From Scybalousia_A sp964542225 (GTDB lineage: Bacteria; Bacteroidota; Bacteroidia; Bacteroidales; P3), in NCBI GenBank assembly GCA_964542225.1, contig CAZITO010000023.1, positions 1 to 24,851 of the forward strand: a DNA stretch of 24,851 nt, read 5' to 3'. Every line of letters starts with the position of its first letter. Within the stretch, counting starts at the first letter, position 1. Made by a program: the position numbers and the translations under genes. Below, piece after piece: positions 16,051 through 24,499 of the stretch. Below the pieces are notes generated by a model that did no database searches, was not told the origin of the DNA, and worked only from the letters and a program-made list of their open reading frames with translations.

Positions 16051-17880
16051 ATGAAAAGAGTTTTTGGTGGAATTTTAATGGTTTGTTTGGTTTTGCTTAT
16101 GATTTCTTGTGGTTCATTGGGCAAAATGCAGAAAAATCATCCGACAGTTCGTTATCAACATTCTCCTAATCCTATGGAGACAACGGGAAACAAAGTTATT
16201 ATTACAATAAATGGTAACGTTCCAAAAAATTACTTTCAAAAAGATGCTGTGGTTTATCTTCAACCTGTGCTTACTTGGGAAACAGGTGAGGTGATTTTGT
16301 CGCCTATGAACCTTAAAGGTGAAAAAGTTGACGGCAATGGTAAAACCATAGAAAAGAAATCGGGCGGAAGATTTATGTATAGAGATACAGTAGCCTATAG
16401 AAAAGGTATGGAAAGTGCTGTTTTGACACTTAACCCTATAGCCTACAAGTCCAAGGCTGTCAATGAAGCCAATGCTACAAGGAGCGAGGCTTTGGAAAAT
16501 GAGGGAGCCATAGAACTTGGAAACGTAAAAATAGCACAGGGTATCAATTCCACCTCCAACCGTGTAGATATAAAGGGAGATATGACGCTTACCGCTCCGG
16601 ATTACGCTGTTTCTACTGATGAACTTATGACAAGTAATATATATTTCACTGTAAATATGTATACTCTTAACTGGGATAATGCTTTGAATAAGAAAATGGA
16701 GGCTAAACGTTCTTTGAACTCGATGAAATCCTATATAGTAAACAACCAGGTTCCAAAACAAATATATGTCAATGCTTGGGCTTCTCCTGAGGGTGAGGAA
16801 TCGTATAATATAGGTTTGTCCAAAAAACGTGCTGAAACTACTCAAAAAGTGGTGGACAATATGCTGACCGAGGCTTTGACAGAAAGAGCAAAGGCAGAAA
16901 ATATTAAAGCCGGTGATATAAATAAATATGTGGAAGATGCCAAGAAAGATATAGTTATCACCACAAATGCTAAGGGTGAGGACTGGGATAACTTTATAAA
17001 ACTTGTGGAAGGAAGTTCTTTGAGTGAGAAGAATACTGTTATAAATGTGGTTAAGTCTCAGCCTGACAAAGTACGTAGAGAGCAAGAAATAAGAAATATG
17101 TCTGTTGTCTTTCGTCAGATAGAGGAGGATATTTTGCCTACTTTACGTAGAGGTGAGATTGCGTTCTCTTTTTCAGGTGTGCAGAAGACAGACCAAGAAC
17201 TTGCTAAAATGGCTTTGACCAATCCGGACAACCTTACATATGATGAGTTGATGTATGCGGCTTCTCTTTCTCACAATTATGCAGTAAAGTTGCAAATATA
17301 TGAAGCGGTAACGGAGCGTTTTCCTTCACAATGGCAAGGCTGGAACAATGCCGGCTCTACAGCGCTTTATTTAAATCAATTAGATGATGCACAAAAATAC
17401 TTGGAAACGGCTCAAAAACTTTCTGCCGACAATGGAGATATAGAGAATAATTTGGCTTTGCTTTACTTGGCTTTGAATGATGAACAAACAGCAGCACAGT
17501 ACATAGACAAAGCCATAGAGCATGGCAATGAGCAAGCCTCAGCCAATGCGGCAATAGTGGCAATACAGAAAGGTGAATATGAAAAAGCGGCGGATTTGTT
17601 ACAAGACAGACGTTGCACTTATAACCTTGCTCTTGTGCAGTTGTTGAGCGGTAACACCGGCAATGCTATCAGAACATTGGATTGTTGTATGGACCAAACT
17701 TCAGAGGTTTATTATTTGAGAGCGGTTTGCTATGCCCGTTTGGATGATGTACCTGCTTTGGTAAAAAATTTGAAAACGGCCTGTGAAATGGAACCTGCTT
17801 ATAAGTATCAAGCAAAAAATGATGTGGAATTTAGACGTTATCAGTCGCAAATAGAATTTCAAAATATCATAAACAACTAA
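16051..17880 (+). CDS. Envelope lipoprotein with OmpA-like and TPR regions
   Basis: This 609-residue protein starts with a lipoprotein signal peptide (lipobox MISC, Cys20). Residues about 45-210 are beta-rich with no family I can name. About 225-355 look like a divergent OmpA-type domain carrying a long insert: YVNAWASPEGEESYNIGLSK and RAETTQKVV come first, and the closing REQEIRNMSVVF comes about 80 residues later. The C-terminal third (about 405-590) is TPR-like helices, for example QWQGWNNAGSTALYLNQLDD and NGDIENNLALLYLALND. It is probably an outer-membrane lipoprotein that touches peptidoglycan. PorW/SprE of T9SS are also TPR lipoproteins of comparable size, but the OmpA-like part does not fit them, so that name is not given. 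It is transcribed alone and ends at a clear terminator. Confidence 0.75.
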   Translation: MKRVFGGILMVCLVLLMISCGSLGKMQKNHPTVRYQHSPNPMETTGNKVIITINGNVPKNYFQKDAVVYLQPVLTWETGEVILSPMNLKGEKVDGNGKTIEKKSGGRFMYRDTVAYRKGMESAVLTLNPIAYKSKAVNEANATRSEALENEGAIELGNVKIAQGINSTSNRVDIKGDMTLTAPDYAVSTDELMTSNIYFTVNMYTLNWDNALNKKMEAKRSLNSMKSYIVNNQVPKQIYVNAWASPEGEESYNIGLSKKRAETTQKVVDNMLTEALTERAKAENIKAGDINKYVEDAKKDIVITTNAKGEDWDNFIKLVEGSSLSEKNTVINVVKSQPDKVRREQEIRNMSVVFRQIEEDILPTLRRGEIAFSFSGVQKTDQELAKMALTNPDNLTYDELMYAASLSHNYAVKLQIYEAVTERFPSQWQGWNNAGSTALYLNQLDDAQKYLETAQKLSADNGDIENNLALLYLALNDEQTAAQYIDKAIEHGNEQASANAAIVAIQKGEYEKAADLLQDRRCTYNLALVQLLSGNTGNAIRTLDCCMDQTSEVYYLRAVCYARLDDVPALVKNLKTACEMEPAYKYQAKNDVEFRRYQSQIEFQNIINN

Positions 17881-17899
17881 TCCTTGTAAAGAGTAAAAG

Positions 17900-17937
17900 A
17901 AATATGCGTTGGTCGTTTTGACTGACGCATATTTTTA
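17900..17937 (+). terminator. Rho-independent terminator after the lipoprotein gene
   Basis: AAATATGCGTTGGTC (17900-17914) pairs with GACTGACGCATATTT (17920-17934) with one or two wobble or mismatched positions, and a T-rich run follows. It starts 20 bases after the stop codon. Confidence 0.85.
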
Positions 17938-18003
17938 TTGATGTATTGTAAAGGGAGAAAAAAGTTTTTGTAACTTTTTTACTTTCAATACAAAAAAAGT
18001 TAT

Positions 18004-18011
18004 TACTTTTG
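18004..18011 (+). promoter_or_regulatory. Bacteroidota -7 element for the YitT-like gene
   Basis: TACTTTTG fits TAnnTTTG and lies 58 bases before the ATG at 18070. A TTTC at 17983-17986 is a weak -33 candidate with a slightly short gap. Confidence 0.5.
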
Positions 18012-18069
18012 CAACTTATTTGTTTTAAACTAAAATTATTATAATATTAATTAAATAGAAATAACATTT

Positions 18070-18864
18070 ATGGCGGAACAAAACAAGGTAAAAGCATGGT
18101 TGTCTCAACTCAATGATTCAAAAGAAAAATTTGGTTCAAAAGAATGGTTTAAGGCTTATGGCTTGGTGGTATTAGGAACGTTAATTTTTGTGATAGCAGA
18201 CACAATGTTCAACAATCCTTATCACTTGGCACCCGGTGGAACTTATGGATTGAAAAACGTATTGAACACTCTTTTCCCATGGGAACTTTCTTATTATTTG
18301 ATATGTTTGGATTTACCTTTAATGATAATAGGTCTTATTATCTTAGGTCCTCGCTTTGGCATAAAGACTTTATTATCGGTTGTTTTAGGATATTTATTTG
18401 TATGGCTTATAGAAAACACTTGGGGATATGCTCCTATAATTCATGTGGGTGATTGGGCTAATGCACCTATAGCAGGAGGCATAGAGGTTGCGAAATCGCC
18501 ACGATGGGATTGGGTTACTTTCTTGCCTGACCACATGGGGCAGTACTTTGTTCCCGATTATGTACTTAATACAATTGTTTCAGGTTTGCTTTATGGTGTT
18601 GGTATCGGATTGATATTCAAGGCTGGAGCAACATCTGGCGGAAGTGATATCATATCTATGATTATCAACAAATATACCCATCTTTCGTTGGGAACTTTGG
18701 TTATAATCATAGATTCTTGTATTGCTTTAACCTCTCTTTTCATAGGAGGAGATATACGTTTGCCTTTGTATAGTGTGTTGCTTATCTATATAGAAGGAAA
18801 GGTAATAGATATGATAGTACCTCCAACCCCAAAGAAGAAAAAAGAGATTTCTCAAGCAGTTTAG
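18070..18864 (+). CDS. YitT family membrane protein lacking the usual C-terminal domain
   Basis: This 264-residue protein has about five or six membrane segments. The YitT signatures are LAPGGTYGL (about 54-62) and FKAGATSGGSDIISMIINKYTHLSLG (184-209), followed by the last helices and EGKVIDMIV. Family members usually continue after that point with a cytoplasmic DUF2179 domain; here the chain ends in a short lysine-rich tail. A polar loop of about 55 residues (about 118-172) separates the two halves. The function of YitT proteins is not settled and some are thought to be transporters. The zinc-ribbon gene follows after 30 bases. Confidence 0.82.
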   Translation: MAEQNKVKAWLSQLNDSKEKFGSKEWFKAYGLVVLGTLIFVIADTMFNNPYHLAPGGTYGLKNVLNTLFPWELSYYLICLDLPLMIIGLIILGPRFGIKTLLSVVLGYLFVWLIENTWGYAPIIHVGDWANAPIAGGIEVAKSPRWDWVTFLPDHMGQYFVPDYVLNTIVSGLLYGVGIGLIFKAGATSGGSDIISMIINKYTHLSLGTLVIIIDSCIALTSLFIGGDIRLPLYSVLLIYIEGKVIDMIVPPTPKKKKEISQAV

Positions 18865-18894
18865 TTTTGTTATATCATTGAAATTTTGATTGTT

Positions 18895-19152
18895 ATGAAA
18901 AAGAAATTTTGTCAAAGTTGCGGTATGCCAATGGAAAAAGACCCTCAGTGCGGAGGAACGGATGCAAATGGCAACAAAAGTGAAAAGTATTGCAGTTATT
19001 GCTATCAAAATGGTGAATTTACTTTTAAGGGGACGGTAACGGAATTTCAGGATTTTGTAAAAAACAAACTGATAGATGCCGGGCAGAATAAATTTATGGC
19101 ATGGCTGTTTTCTCGAGGTATGAAGCGGTTGGAAAGATGGAAAACAAAATAA
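18895..19152 (+). CDS. Small zinc-ribbon protein
   Basis: This 85-residue protein carries CQSCGMPM at 5-12 and YCSYCYQ further on. The four cysteines should bind zinc, and the intervening GTDANGNKSEKYC is the hallmark of the putative zinc-ribbon family PF12674. The C-terminal half is helical and basic. ATG 18895 is preferred over an in-frame TTG at 18886 because the family begins just before FCQSCGMP. No function is established. It shares the YitT-like transcript and ends at a terminator. Confidence 0.8.
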   Translation: MKKKFCQSCGMPMEKDPQCGGTDANGNKSEKYCSYCYQNGEFTFKGTVTEFQDFVKNKLIDAGQNKFMAWLFSRGMKRLERWKTK

Positions 19153-19159
19153 ATATTGT

Positions 19160-19200
19160 AAATAAGGTCTATACAAGAGTTATAGACCTTATTTCTTATT
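19160..19200 (+). terminator. Rho-independent terminator after the zinc-ribbon gene
   Basis: The perfect 14-base stem AAATAAGGTCTATA/TATAGACCTTATTT (19160-19173, 19181-19194) with a seven-base loop is followed by CTTATT. The A-run before and T-run after make it potentially bidirectional. Confidence 0.85.
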
Positions 19201-19263
19201 GTATGAATAATAAAAAGAGACAAGTTTTCGTTGGAAAAGATAATAATTCTATTTGTTTTATTT

Positions 19264-20367
19264 ATGAAAAATATATTTTTATGCGTCCTGCTTTGTTGTT
19301 TCTTTTCTCTTAAGGCAGAAAATGTCAGGGTAAGAATTTATACGGATAACACTATTAAAGAGTTAACGTTGGCTGTTTCTTTTGGCAATTATATCATAGA
19401 AGGCCAACAAATAAAGAAAAACACCAAAGTAAGATTATCTTTGCAAAACAGCAAAGTGGCTTTGTATCTTAATGACAGTTTATTTTCAATTAAGGATACG
19501 GTAAAACTTGTTTCCACCGACGCCAAATGTTTTTTTCAAATAACACCTGCAGGACTTAAACCAAGACGCTATGACAATAACTTGGAAGTAACCGTTACGA
19601 AAGACGCTAAGTCATTGCTACTTATTAACAATGTGGAAATAGAAAACTATATTGCCGGAGTGGTACAAAGTGAGGCCGGAGGAGCAAGCGACAATGTGGA
19701 ATTTTTTAAAGTACAGGCCATTTGTTGCAGAACATATATGCAAAGAAATATCAATAAACATCAGAAAGACGGTTATAATCTTTGCGACCAGGTCAATTGT
19801 CAAGTCTATTTTTCGAGAGCAAATAAGGAACAGGTTATAGAAGGTAGTCATAAGACTATTGGTGAAATTATAGTTGACGAAAACAATAAACCGATAGAAA
19901 CACTTTTTCATTCCAATTCCGGGGGTCAAACTACTAATGCACAAGATGTTTGGGGTAAGGAGGTTAGTTATCTGAAAAGTGTGACAGATTCTTTTTCCAT
20001 AGGTCAGCCCAACTATACGTGGGAAAAAGAAATAAGTGAAAAAGAGTGGCTTAACTACTTTAAAAACAAGGGTATCAATACGAAAGATTACAATAATAAG
20101 GTAGAACTTCTCAATTTTTCACAACAAGAAGGCAGAAAAGGCAAAATATTTGGCATAAGTCTTGTCCAAATTAGAAAGGATTTTAAACTCAAAAGTACTT
20201 TTTTCTCTGTTCAACCATGGGGAAGTAATGTAAAACTCAAAGGCAAAGGCTATGGACACGGTGTGGGTCTTTCCCAAGAGGGTGCCGCTAAAATGTGCGA
20301 AGAAGGTTATGAATATTGGCAAGTAATAGAACACTATTATTCCGGAGTAAAAATAAAGAACGAATAG
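19264..20367 (+). CDS. SpoIID/LytB domain protein, probable peptidoglycan lytic enzyme
   Basis: This 367-residue exported protein has a signal peptide at about 1-18 (ending SLKA). The SpoIID/LytB domain covers about 105-360. Glu137 in GVVQSEAGG is where SpoIID has its catalytic Glu. LCDQVNCQVY (173-182) resembles the Cys pair region tied to zinc in Clostridium SpoIID. HSNSGGQTTNAQDVWG (216-231) and GHGVGLSQEGA (331-341) are the other conserved blocks. SpoIID cleaves glycan strands stripped of stem peptides. Residues 20-100 form a beta-rich N-terminal domain. ATG 19264 gives a proper signal peptide; an upstream ATG at 19231 adds 11 hydrophobic residues. It ends 217 bases before gldL, on the same strand, with a promoter between. 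Confidence 0.88.
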   Translation: MKNIFLCVLLCCFFSLKAENVRVRIYTDNTIKELTLAVSFGNYIIEGQQIKKNTKVRLSLQNSKVALYLNDSLFSIKDTVKLVSTDAKCFFQITPAGLKPRRYDNNLEVTVTKDAKSLLLINNVEIENYIAGVVQSEAGGASDNVEFFKVQAICCRTYMQRNINKHQKDGYNLCDQVNCQVYFSRANKEQVIEGSHKTIGEIIVDENNKPIETLFHSNSGGQTTNAQDVWGKEVSYLKSVTDSFSIGQPNYTWEKEISEKEWLNYFKNKGINTKDYNNKVELLNFSQQEGRKGKIFGISLVQIRKDFKLKSTFFSVQPWGSNVKLKGKGYGHGVGLSQEGAAKMCEEGYEYWQVIEHYYSGVKIKNE

Positions 20368-20487
20368 GTAACTTTTTTTATTAAACTACGTATATCTTAA
20401 CAAGATATTGTTGATAAATAGATAAAGGAAAATAAAAAAGTATAACAAAATAATGTTTTACATAGGCAATATTTGAAATAATTTTTA

Positions 20488-20495
20488 TAATTTTG
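20488..20495 (+). promoter_or_regulatory. Bacteroidota -7 element for gldLMN
   Basis: TAATTTTG fits TAnnTTTG. Transcription would start near 20502, leaving a leader of about 80 bases before gldL. A TTTG at 20472-20475 is too close to be a normal -33. Confidence 0.5.
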
Positions 20496-20584
20496 CCTTT
20501 TGCTAAGAGAGTAGGAGTAATTGAAATCAATTTAAGGATTATAATAACAAAATAAAACAATAACTAAAAAAATCTAATTTTATC

Positions 20585-21592
20585 ATGGGAATAGATACTT
20601 TAGTAAGAAGTAAAGCGTATAAACAAATTACTGCAAAACTTTATGGTGTGGGTGCCTCTATAGTTATCATAGGTGCCTTATTCAAAATTAATCACTGGCC
20701 GTTTGCAACCGAATTACTTATTGTCGGTATGCTTACCGAGGCTGTGATATTCTTTTTCTCAGCCTTTGAGCCTCTGCATGTTACTTATGATTGGTCTTTG
20801 GTTTTCCCTGAGTTGGCCGGTATGGAAGGTTTGACTCCTCAAGAAGAGGACGAGAAAAAACGTCTTATACACGAGCAACAAAAAGAAAATCCTTCAGCCT
20901 TTGGCGGTATAAAAGGAGAAGGTGGCATAAATATTATAGGCGGAGCCTCCGGAGATATAGTTCTTGGTGGAGGAAGCGGAGCGTCTGCTACTCAAGAATT
21001 GGATAAAATGTTGGAAGATGCCAAAATAGGACCTGAACTTATAGAGAGCCTTGGTAAAGGATTGCAAAAGTTGTCTGATACGGCGGAGGGTCTTTCCTCA
21101 GTTGCCAATGCGGCAGAAACTTCAGAGAAATTTATCAAAAACGTATCCGAAGCCTCCAATAGTGTTGTGGATTTGACCAACGCTTACAAAAAGACTTCTG
21201 ATTATCTTAACAAAGACCTTTTGGCTTCGGGTGAATATCTTGCTTCGGTACAAGAGGCTACAAGTGCCGTATCCACTCTTGCCAACATATACAAAGAAAC
21301 GGCAAATACGCTTTCTGTGGGAGATGCTTCTTATATAGACGGTTTGAAAACCATGGCTACAAGTCTTGCCTCTATAAATGCTCTTTATCAAATGCAGATA
21401 GAAAACTCCTCTGCTCAATTGGAGGCAACCAAGAATGTACAAGAAAGAATAGATAACCTTGTTGTCAACTTTGCAGATACGGCGGAAAACGTATTGAAAT
21501 ACAAAGAGCAAGTAAACGCTTTGTCAAAGAAAGTCGGCTCGTTGAACGACATATATGGAAATATGCTTGCCGCTATGCAGGTCAAAGGTTAG
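20585..21592 (+). CDS. gldL: T9SS inner-membrane motor protein GldL/PorL
   Basis: This 335-residue protein has two N-terminal membrane helices (about 18-35 and 43-60) and a long cytoplasmic tail. GldL and GldM form the proton-driven motor of type IX secretion and gliding. Glu52 in the second helix is the probable counterpart of the essential membrane glutamate of Flavobacterium johnsoniae GldL (Glu49), inferred from its place in the helix. A glycine-rich linker (about 107-133) precedes a predicted coiled-coil region (about 135-335) rich in Ala, Ser, Thr and Asn. It is 45 bases before gldM. The usual upstream partner gldK is missing here. Confidence 0.95.
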   Translation: MGIDTLVRSKAYKQITAKLYGVGASIVIIGALFKINHWPFATELLIVGMLTEAVIFFFSAFEPLHVTYDWSLVFPELAGMEGLTPQEEDEKKRLIHEQQKENPSAFGGIKGEGGINIIGGASGDIVLGGGSGASATQELDKMLEDAKIGPELIESLGKGLQKLSDTAEGLSSVANAAETSEKFIKNVSEASNSVVDLTNAYKKTSDYLNKDLLASGEYLASVQEATSAVSTLANIYKETANTLSVGDASYIDGLKTMATSLASINALYQMQIENSSAQLEATKNVQERIDNLVVNFADTAENVLKYKEQVNALSKKVGSLNDIYGNMLAAMQVKG

Positions 21593-21637
21593 TAATATTG
21601 TTTAATAAAATAGAATATTTATAAAAATAAATAAATT

Positions 21638-23230
21638 ATGGCTGCTACAAATTGTCCCGAAACCCCGCGACAGAGAATGATTACGATGATGTATTTGGTG
21701 TACACTGCTATGTTGGCACTGAATGTATCGGCGGAGATTTTGCAGTCATTCATTACGGTAGGCGATAGTTTGGAGGTAACAAACAATTTGCTTCTTTCCA
21801 AAACTGAGAGTGCTTATCAAATGTTTGAGAATGCATATAATAATAACGAGGGGAAAGTAGGACCGAGTTGGGAAAAGGCTAAACAAGTAAGAAAAGCCAC
21901 AAAGGAGATATTGGATTATTTGGATGAGGTGAAGTATGGTGTGATTTCTCATACTGACGGCAAGCCTATTGCGGAGGTTAAAAAACTCGTTAAAGAACAA
22001 GGTTTTAATGCAATAGAGAAAAAGGATAACTATGATGCCCCTACATATTACTTTTGTGCCGGTACAGATGATGGTAGTGCAGGTAAGGCGCTTGAAATGA
22101 AAAAGAAAATAGATGCCTACCAAGCGAAAATGCTTGATTTGTGTGCTGATAGATTTAAGGCACAGTTAAAAAAAGTACAAATAGATACAAAATCCATGCA
22201 CAAAAATGCGGCAGGGCAATCGTTGAATTGGCAGATGTATAACTTTTATCATACTGTTCTTGCTGCGGACGTAGTTATTATCAACAAACTAAAATCTGAA
22301 ATAGAGAATTCGGAATATGACCTTATCAATGCTTTGTATTCTTCCATATCTGCAGATGACTTCAAATTTGATATGGTAAAGGCAAGAGTTATTCCTAAGT
22401 CTACCTATGTAATGCAAGGTGATTCCTATGAGGCAGACGTTATAGTTGCTGCTTATGATTCTCGTTCTCAATTGAGAGGAGATGTTAGAGGTCAAAATAT
22501 AGTAGGTGATTCAGGTACATTGAAACTAAAATTTGGTGCCGGTGCATTGGGACCTCAGAAATATAAAGGTACTGTGTTTGTAAAAAGAGAAACAGGTGAA
22601 ATGCCATACGAATTTGAGGGAGAATATTTTGTGGCGGCTCCAAGTGTAACCATTTCTGCTACAAAGATGAATGTCTTCTACATTGGTGTGGACAATCCTG
22701 TTAGTGTGGGTGCTCCGGGTATCAATTCAAAAGACCTTGTTGTTTCAATTTCCGGTTCCAATGGTGCCACCATAAAGCCTGATAATAATGGTTCATACAT
22801 AGTCAATGTCAAAACTCAAGGCAAGTGCAATATAAATGTTGCTGCCAAAGTGGGCAATCAAACACGCAACCTTGGTTCTATGGAATATAGAATAAAGCGT
22901 ATTCCAGATGCTACCGTTAAGATAGGTAATTTCTCAGGTGGCAAGGTTACCAAAGAGTCTTTGTTGGCAAACAGAGGTTTTCGTGTGGATATGACAGGCT
23001 TTGATTTTCCTGTAACATATACGGTTACCAACTATAAAATATCCTTCATTACAGGAGGCGAGGGAAGTATTCCTATTCAAGGAAGAGGCAATTCTTTCAC
23101 TCCGGAGATTACCAATCAGATACAAAAATTGAGAAGAGGAAACAGAATAGTTGTAGAGGAACTTAGAGTAAAAGGGCCTGATGGAGAGAGAGCGCCAAGC
23201 AATCAAACTATGGTATTTACCATACAATAA
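21638..23230 (+). CDS. gldM: T9SS motor/periplasmic shaft protein GldM/PorM
   Basis: This 530-residue protein has one N-terminal membrane helix (about 14-32, MYLVYTAMLALNVSAE) and a long periplasmic part. GldM forms a dimer that spans the periplasm and is thought to pass motion from the GldL motor to the GldK/GldN ring. PRQR before the helix puts Arg11 where F. johnsoniae has Arg9, the partner of the GldL glutamate. The helical D1 region (about 40-225) is followed by beta-rich domains (about 225-530), as in known GldM/PorM structures. Length fits. It lies between gldL (45 bases) and gldN (34 bases). Confidence 0.95.
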   Translation: MAATNCPETPRQRMITMMYLVYTAMLALNVSAEILQSFITVGDSLEVTNNLLLSKTESAYQMFENAYNNNEGKVGPSWEKAKQVRKATKEILDYLDEVKYGVISHTDGKPIAEVKKLVKEQGFNAIEKKDNYDAPTYYFCAGTDDGSAGKALEMKKKIDAYQAKMLDLCADRFKAQLKKVQIDTKSMHKNAAGQSLNWQMYNFYHTVLAADVVIINKLKSEIENSEYDLINALYSSISADDFKFDMVKARVIPKSTYVMQGDSYEADVIVAAYDSRSQLRGDVRGQNIVGDSGTLKLKFGAGALGPQKYKGTVFVKRETGEMPYEFEGEYFVAAPSVTISATKMNVFYIGVDNPVSVGAPGINSKDLVVSISGSNGATIKPDNNGSYIVNVKTQGKCNINVAAKVGNQTRNLGSMEYRIKRIPDATVKIGNFSGGKVTKESLLANRGFRVDMTGFDFPVTYTVTNYKISFITGGEGSIPIQGRGNSFTPEITNQIQKLRRGNRIVVEELRVKGPDGERAPSNQTMVFTIQ

Positions 23231-23264
23231 AGTATATTTGATAACAACTTAAATATTTAATATT

Positions 23265-24140
23265 ATGAAAAAGATTTTTCTTGTAATGTTGAGTGTATTG
23301 TTCCTTATAAGTGGAAATACGTTTGCTCAAATAGTAGATGAGAGTGAATCTAATGAGGAATTAGACCAATTCTATGAAAGACCTATAAACAATAAAGCAA
23401 AAAAGCCTTTTGTTTATCCATACGTAAGAGCGGCTGATGTTGTTTGGGAGCATGCTGTTTGGAGAACTATAGATTTTAGAGAAAAGATGAATCAAGTTTT
23501 TTACTATCCTATAGTACCTCAACAAAGCAGGATGAATATGTATACCATGTTAGACCAAGCCATAAGCAATGGAACTATCAAGGTGTACAATGATGACGAA
23601 TTCAAAGATGAAGTAGAGGATTGGGCAAAGCGTAAAGAACTTATGGGCAACACTACTTATGTGAAAGTTTATAAACAAGATTTGGACGGATTTGAACAAG
23701 AGGAAGATTCTTTGGTTACCACTCCTATGGTAGAAGAGGATATTACCACTTTGAGACTGAAAGAACGCTGGTTTATAGACAAGCAAAGAAGTGTAAGAGA
23801 TGTAAGAATCATAGGTTTTACCCTTGTTTATAATCAACAAAAAGAGAGTGAAGGCGTTGTTTCTTCCAATCCATTGGAAATAGGCTGGGTGCGTTTCAAC
23901 GACCCTGAGGTAAGAGAACTTTTGGCAAATACAGAGGTTTATAATCCTAAAAATGATGCCGAGAGAAGAAGTTATGACGATATATTCCAAAAACGTATGT
24001 TTACCTCTTATGTAACCCGAGAAACTTCAACTTATAACAGAAAAATATCTGATTACTTGTCGGGTATGGATGCTTTGTATGAGTCTGAGAGAGTAGAGGA
24101 GTTGTTATTTGATATGGAGCAAGATATGTGGGAATATTAA
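23265..24140 (+). CDS. gldN: T9SS periplasmic ring protein GldN/PorN
   Basis: This 291-residue exported protein has a signal peptide at about 1-21 (ending NTFA). GldN joins GldK in the periplasmic ring complexes tied to the outer membrane in T9SS. The family core VRAADVVWEHAVWRTIDFRE (about 55-74) and FYYP are present. Later there are the DRVEEL-like tail and a WFIDKQRSVRDVRIIGF strand region. It is the last gene of the cluster and is followed 21 bases later by a bidirectional terminator. Confidence 0.93.
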   Translation: MKKIFLVMLSVLFLISGNTFAQIVDESESNEELDQFYERPINNKAKKPFVYPYVRAADVVWEHAVWRTIDFREKMNQVFYYPIVPQQSRMNMYTMLDQAISNGTIKVYNDDEFKDEVEDWAKRKELMGNTTYVKVYKQDLDGFEQEEDSLVTTPMVEEDITTLRLKERWFIDKQRSVRDVRIIGFTLVYNQQKESEGVVSSNPLEIGWVRFNDPEVRELLANTEVYNPKNDAERRSYDDIFQKRMFTSYVTRETSTYNRKISDYLSGMDALYESERVEELLFDMEQDMWEY

Positions 24141-24161
24141 AAAGAAAATAATTTTGATTAA

Positions 24162-24199
24162 AAAAAGAGTTGTGTTAAAAAATACACAACTCTTTTTTT
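24162..24199. terminator. Bidirectional terminator between gldN and the minus-strand RNA
   Basis: A 14-base perfect stem (AAAAAGAGTTGTGT at 24162-24175, its complement at 24184-24197) with an eight-base loop has T-runs on both strands. It can end gldLMN on the + strand and the RNA candidate on the minus strand. Confidence 0.9.
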
Positions 24200-24437
24200 G
24201 TGCGTTATGCCAAGTGTTCTATATATCTTATACGACAACCTGTAAAAATTGCGAGCATTCTGCTCACAGAAGGTCGTCGAAATTACCTATAGAACAACAG
24301 ATGCCCGCTAAACGCAAGCCCTTGCTTATTTGTGTTGTTCTATTCAGGTTATGAAATTTTCGACGTTTCACTGTGATTTTGAACAAATAGCAAACGCTAT
24401 TATTAACTAAAACTCGTTAGGCACTACACCCAACTCT
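24200..24437 (-). ncRNA. Candidate structured non-coding RNA, unknown family
   Basis: On the minus strand a near-consensus promoter (24442-24472) points into a region of about 240 bases that ends at the bidirectional terminator. The region has strong local pairing but no sensible reading frame. It contains an 11-base perfect stem (24289-24299 with 24333-24343), extended outward by ACCT/AGGT and by CGTCGAAA/TTTCGACG (24275-24282, 24358-24365). There are hairpins at 24386-24401 and 24253-24265, the latter enclosed by ACGAC/GTCGT pairing (24232-24236, 24273-24277). TGCC/GGCA-type pairing between the two ends could close the molecule. I see no tmRNA, RNase P or SRP hallmarks. A 6S-type RNA of Bacteroidota is possible but the branched shape does not clearly fit. 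Confidence 0.6.
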
Positions 24438-24441
24438 TTTG

Positions 24442-24472
24442 CAAAGGTATAAACAAAACTTTATTTAACAAA
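24442..24472 (-). promoter_or_regulatory. Consensus-like Bacteroidota promoter for the minus-strand RNA
   Basis: Read on the minus strand: TTTG (24472-24469), a 19-base gap and TACCTTTG (24449-24442). This is the best promoter match in the window. The start would fall near 24436, just before the structured region. Confidence 0.75.
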
Positions 24473-24499
24473 GAGAACATACTCTTTTTTTTGTTTTAT

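Noticed and set aside
16114..17085. 323-residue minus-strand open frame
   Set aside because: It lies wholly inside the lipoprotein gene and reads as its complement, with no recognisable domain and no promoter. The + strand frame has a signal peptide and domains.
24109..24354. 81-residue + strand open frame after gldN
   Set aside because: It runs through the end of gldN, the bidirectional terminator and the structured RNA region. The composition is not protein-like.
24200..24437. tmRNA, RNase P RNA or SRP RNA identity for the minus-strand RNA
   Set aside because: None of the hallmark sequences (tRNA-like T-arm and CCA end, RNase P core, SRP GGAA-type loop) could be found.
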